A DNA stretch of 23,807 bases from Phallusia fumigata (lineage: Eukaryota > Chordata > Ascidiacea > Phlebobranchia > Ascidiidae): NCBI GenBank assembly GCA_008931825.1, contig QXVZ01033930.1:1-23807 (forward strand), read 5' to 3'. Shown in pieces: positions 20,681 through 23,807 of this stretch. The notes under the pieces are model-generated. The model was not told where the DNA came from, did no database searches, and saw only the letters and a list, made by a program, of their open reading frames with translations. A program made the translations under genes and the position numbers. Positions within the stretch are counted from its first letter, which is position 1; each line of letters starts with the position of its first letter.

Positions 20681-20791
20681 AAACACCGTGGAAACGATGT
20701 TACAAAACTTTGTCCCGGGACAATCTCCGCTATTACAGTTACCCAACTCGTCAGGCTTACAAACATTACAAGTCAAAGCTTGTAGTCGCGG
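20681..20791 (-). CDS. Candidate orphan exon with LU/Ly6-like cysteine pattern
   Basis: After an acceptor-like CTCGTTGTTAG on the minus strand (about 20802-20792), the open frame reads ALTCNVCKPDELGNC, then NSGDCPGTKFCNIV. The spacing is C-x2-C-x7-C-x4-C-x5-C, which resembles the first half of a Ly6/uPAR (LU, three-finger fold) domain such as CD59. It could end at a donor ACG|GTGTTT (donor GT at 20680-20679). The second half of the fold (CC....CN) was not found downstream on this strand. It may be the 5' half of a gene with a long intron, a relic, or chance. Function is unknown. Confidence 0.3.
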
Positions 20792-20859
20792 CCTAACAAC
20801 GAGATAATCCGCTAATTCAATGTCGGTTACGCTGCATCTGTCAATGGCGACGTACATCT

Positions 20860-23807
20860 ATGACGACAACTGTCAATCACGTAACCCAGGCGATTACCAC
20901 AATCGACGCGTTAAAACAATGTGAACTACGGCTAGAAGTCAGGCTACTATGGCATTACCAAAACAACTTCTTAACGCCAACGCAACAGAATTGCAATGAC
21001 CCACAGCAAACCCACTGCTGCTGCGCTTGACTGACCAGCGTTGCCGAGGAATATGAGTAGGTTGCCAATGGGCGTGAAACAGGCCGATTATGCTTTATTA
21101 CAATGTAGTAGACAGGTTTAATCTATACAGGAGTCATCCTGTTTTACATAATAGTATTTTTTTGCATTTGGGTTCCCTTTTGTCAAGAACACTTGCGACG
21201 ATTCATTGATAACGTTGTAGTCGCGATCAGCCGTGTTGTACCTTTGCCTGCTGCATTGCTTGTCGGAGGAGTTCTCTGCGGTTGGTTCTGCTCGCAATTA
21301 CTGTTCGAAGGCCGGAAGTCCCACAGCTTCGTTGTGCGCCGAACGCTGTTTTGTCGTTTCATGTCAGGCAACCGAGTGTAACCCGTTGCATTTACGACAT
21401 AAAAATATTATTTTCTTAAATCTATTCCTCTGCAATGTCAATAAATACCGACTGTTTGTGCATAATTGCAAAGAATGTTATATTCCTTTTACCAAGCGAC
21501 GGGATAAGGTTTCTGGATTTTGTTTGCAAAGGCCTCGCGGAAGGGTTCTTGCAAGAGTGCAGAACAAACCGTTTTAAATAATTCAAGCAATGTTTTGTAG
21601 TTTTTTCCACTTACCAGCATTTAATGATCCCAATTTAGGGCCAAAAACAATAATTGTTGACATGTTAAGGCCCCATACCCAATTTCGTTTCGTCTCAATG
21701 GTTTCGACCTCTTTGCATCGAAAACCGCTTGGGCTACATACGCAGCCTCGTTTCCTGAACTCGAAACATCCAATGCTCTCAATTTTATTGCTGGCGGATT
21801 GCTCACCACACTAACACACCTAATGTGTAAACCATCGTTTATGCATGATAATAACGATCTGACACAGAAAATTATGGTCTTTCTACGACCTGACACTGAA
21901 TTTAGGGGCTTAACTACTGGCACCTAGAAGCGTTCATAAAAACATAGCAGCTGTTAGTAACATAGACTGCCTGCAACCTTAAGGCTCATCATAAAAAGCA
22001 AAGCTTGTATAAAACTTGCACTTCACCTCAGTGCAACGCAGACGCGGAGCTATCCCATTATACGGCACTTAAGCGTGAAGTGGGAACAAGCAGGAACGTG
22101 ACAAAAATTCTCGGCCCATTCAATGTGAAGGGTGTGCGTATTATTGCGGTTCGCTCGAGCGTTCAGTAGTAGGCTGCCTCACATCTCTACTTCCTGGTTT
22201 TGCGGTGAAATTCACACACAAGATTCGGAGAATTCTTTCTCTTGATTCGTCGCTAGCGTTTGGCAGCCCTGCCCTTCGCTTGGTTACAACGCTCTGATAC
22301 ATAAACTGCGCATCGGCACCCCCTTGCTTAAAACAGCGTTTCAGCAGAACGTTGTTTCATCTTGTAATTTTGTAGTAGTCCACTTTGGACTCAATGTGCT
22401 GTCTTCATAGACTGGTGTGATTGAAAATTTGCATTAAAACAAGCTTGGTTTAATCAACATATCAATCTTCACTGTGCATATTTCCTGTTAGCTAGACAGT
22501 CAACTGGAGTTGACAAACGAATTTTAGCGTCATGTAATTCATCAGAAGAGATTCACCAGCCAACATCGCATGTCTAGTTTGGCTGTATTTCTAGCAGGTA
22601 TAATAATAACAAAACAACTTCACAATAAAACTAAACCTTGTCTTATTCAAATTACACAAAAACGTCTTGCTAACCACTTTGTACGAGCCACTGCACCGAT
22701 ACAGCCACAAATTTCCAAAAATACCTTCAGCTTAAACTGCAGCGAGTCTGACAGCAATACACATTGTTGTCACATGTCACGCGTTGCTTCGTGCAAACGG
22801 CCTGCCTACATCCGGTTTAACGTCGCTACTGATGTTTTTTCAGTCCTAGTTGGTTTAAAATGCATGTAAATTGCTTGTAAAAAACGTGGTGTTACGCGGT
22901 GCCGCTCGACCATCTTAAGATATCTCGACGGCGCCCGGGGCACAATACGCAGCACGAATTTTAACGGCGAACGTTTAATGAAAGATATGTTTCGGTTATG
23001 TATGCTTGACAAAGCGTATCGTTGTCCCATCTTCTTGTACGCGGTTATGTAGGGTTATATGCAGAAAAAAACGCAACGCAGTTTCGCCACTGCGGCGACA
23101 TGCTGCAGATGTACACAGAAAAAAGTTGTTCTGTTAGCTTGGGCGGCAAATGATAAACTTACAAATTTATTTTTTGAACCTTAACACTTTTCAACACCTG
23201 TTTCCCAAAACTCCAAAAATTATTACGACAATGATACAGCGATCATCTTTCTGTTGACAATATCATGAATTTTGTGCAGGGCCGTAGAAACTGTAATCAC
23301 AAGTTGTCAGCCCAGCAATGTAAATTTCTTCTTAAAACACCGCTTCTACGCCTGTAATTAAACTTTGCACCTGCTAGGAGCTTGTTTCGTAATTTCACTG
23401 TATCTGGTCTTGCTGCGGGTCCTCACGAGTTAAAGGGTGCTTTTCAGTGGACCTGAACCAACACTTTGAAACTCAAGCAAAGTTGAGAGTGCTCAGGTTT
23501 TACCAAAAATCCCGCACTGCGTCGCCTTTCTTTAATTACAAAACATCCAGAAGTGTCGGTATTTGAAAAAAATGCTTTTGTTCGTTTTTCGTAGAAATAC
23601 TAGTAAAAAAATGTTCGCAATCTTTTTTTAAATCTTTACCAACATCAAGTCCAAAAATTAGAACAATGTCTAGAAACAAAAAATGGAATAAAAACGTAAC
23701 AACCGAGAAAACAGTTGGGGTTTGCACCAACTTGTCTTCTTGTGTGCTTGTTAGGTTTTGCTGCTGTTGAAAAACCTGCCACCTTGGGTCGTAACATCAC
23801 ACGTAAG
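20860..23807. other. Unassigned terminal region
   Basis: Several open frames of 60-114 codons occur on both strands (for example plus 21233-21577 and plus 22570-22869, minus 21621-21923). None shows a family motif with splice support. A TATAAAA at 22009-22015 (+) is the only core-promoter-like element I noticed. No tRNA, array or transposon ends were recognised. Confidence 0.4.

Overview
The window looks like nuclear DNA of a tunicate, most likely a Ciona-type ascidian. It is AT-rich, its genes are intron-dense with introns as short as 59 nt, and its products are chordate families (GALC, GABPA, BK-channel beta subunit) at deuterostome-level divergence. The species is an inference from gene content; there is no direct marker.

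Layout. At 1-3080 (+) lie the last seven exons of galactocerebrosidase (GALC, GH59), whose 5' end is outside the window. It is followed after 582 nt by a complete GABPA (ETS factor) in eight coding exons (3663-6934, +), with a 128-bp tandem repeat in its second intron. Converging on GABPA from the other strand is a three-exon gene for a short, probably mitochondrial J-domain protein (7274-8864, -). About 2.2 kb of apparently gene-poor DNA follows. Then comes a minus-strand tandem array of GT54 (MGAT4-like, N-glycan GlcNAc-transferase IV family) sequences. It holds one largely intact copy (11116-13337), one decayed copy (about 15700-17286), one intact C-terminal exon (14901-15209), and a decayed fragment of a further such exon (17341-17478). 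Upstream is a minus-strand BK-channel beta-subunit gene (KCNMB-like, 17856 to about 18956). The final 5 kb is mostly unexplained, apart from a cysteine-patterned, LU/Ly6-like candidate exon on the minus strand near 20.7 kb.

Main points of interest. (1) A single N at 11956 is flanked by two near-identical 259-bp direct repeats, best read as two unmerged haplotype contig ends; collapsing them restores the GT54 gene. (2) The KCNMB-like extracellular loop carries an insertion with two furin-type tetrabasic sites. (3) The J-domain protein keeps a Tid1/DNAJA3-like J domain and presequence but lacks the zinc finger and substrate-binding body. (4) The GALC-GABPA junction has a polyadenylation signal and a 3' splice-like site just before the GABPA ATG, which would suit operon-style trans-splicing. 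The genes do not form one pathway; neighbouring placement looks incidental except within the GT54 array.
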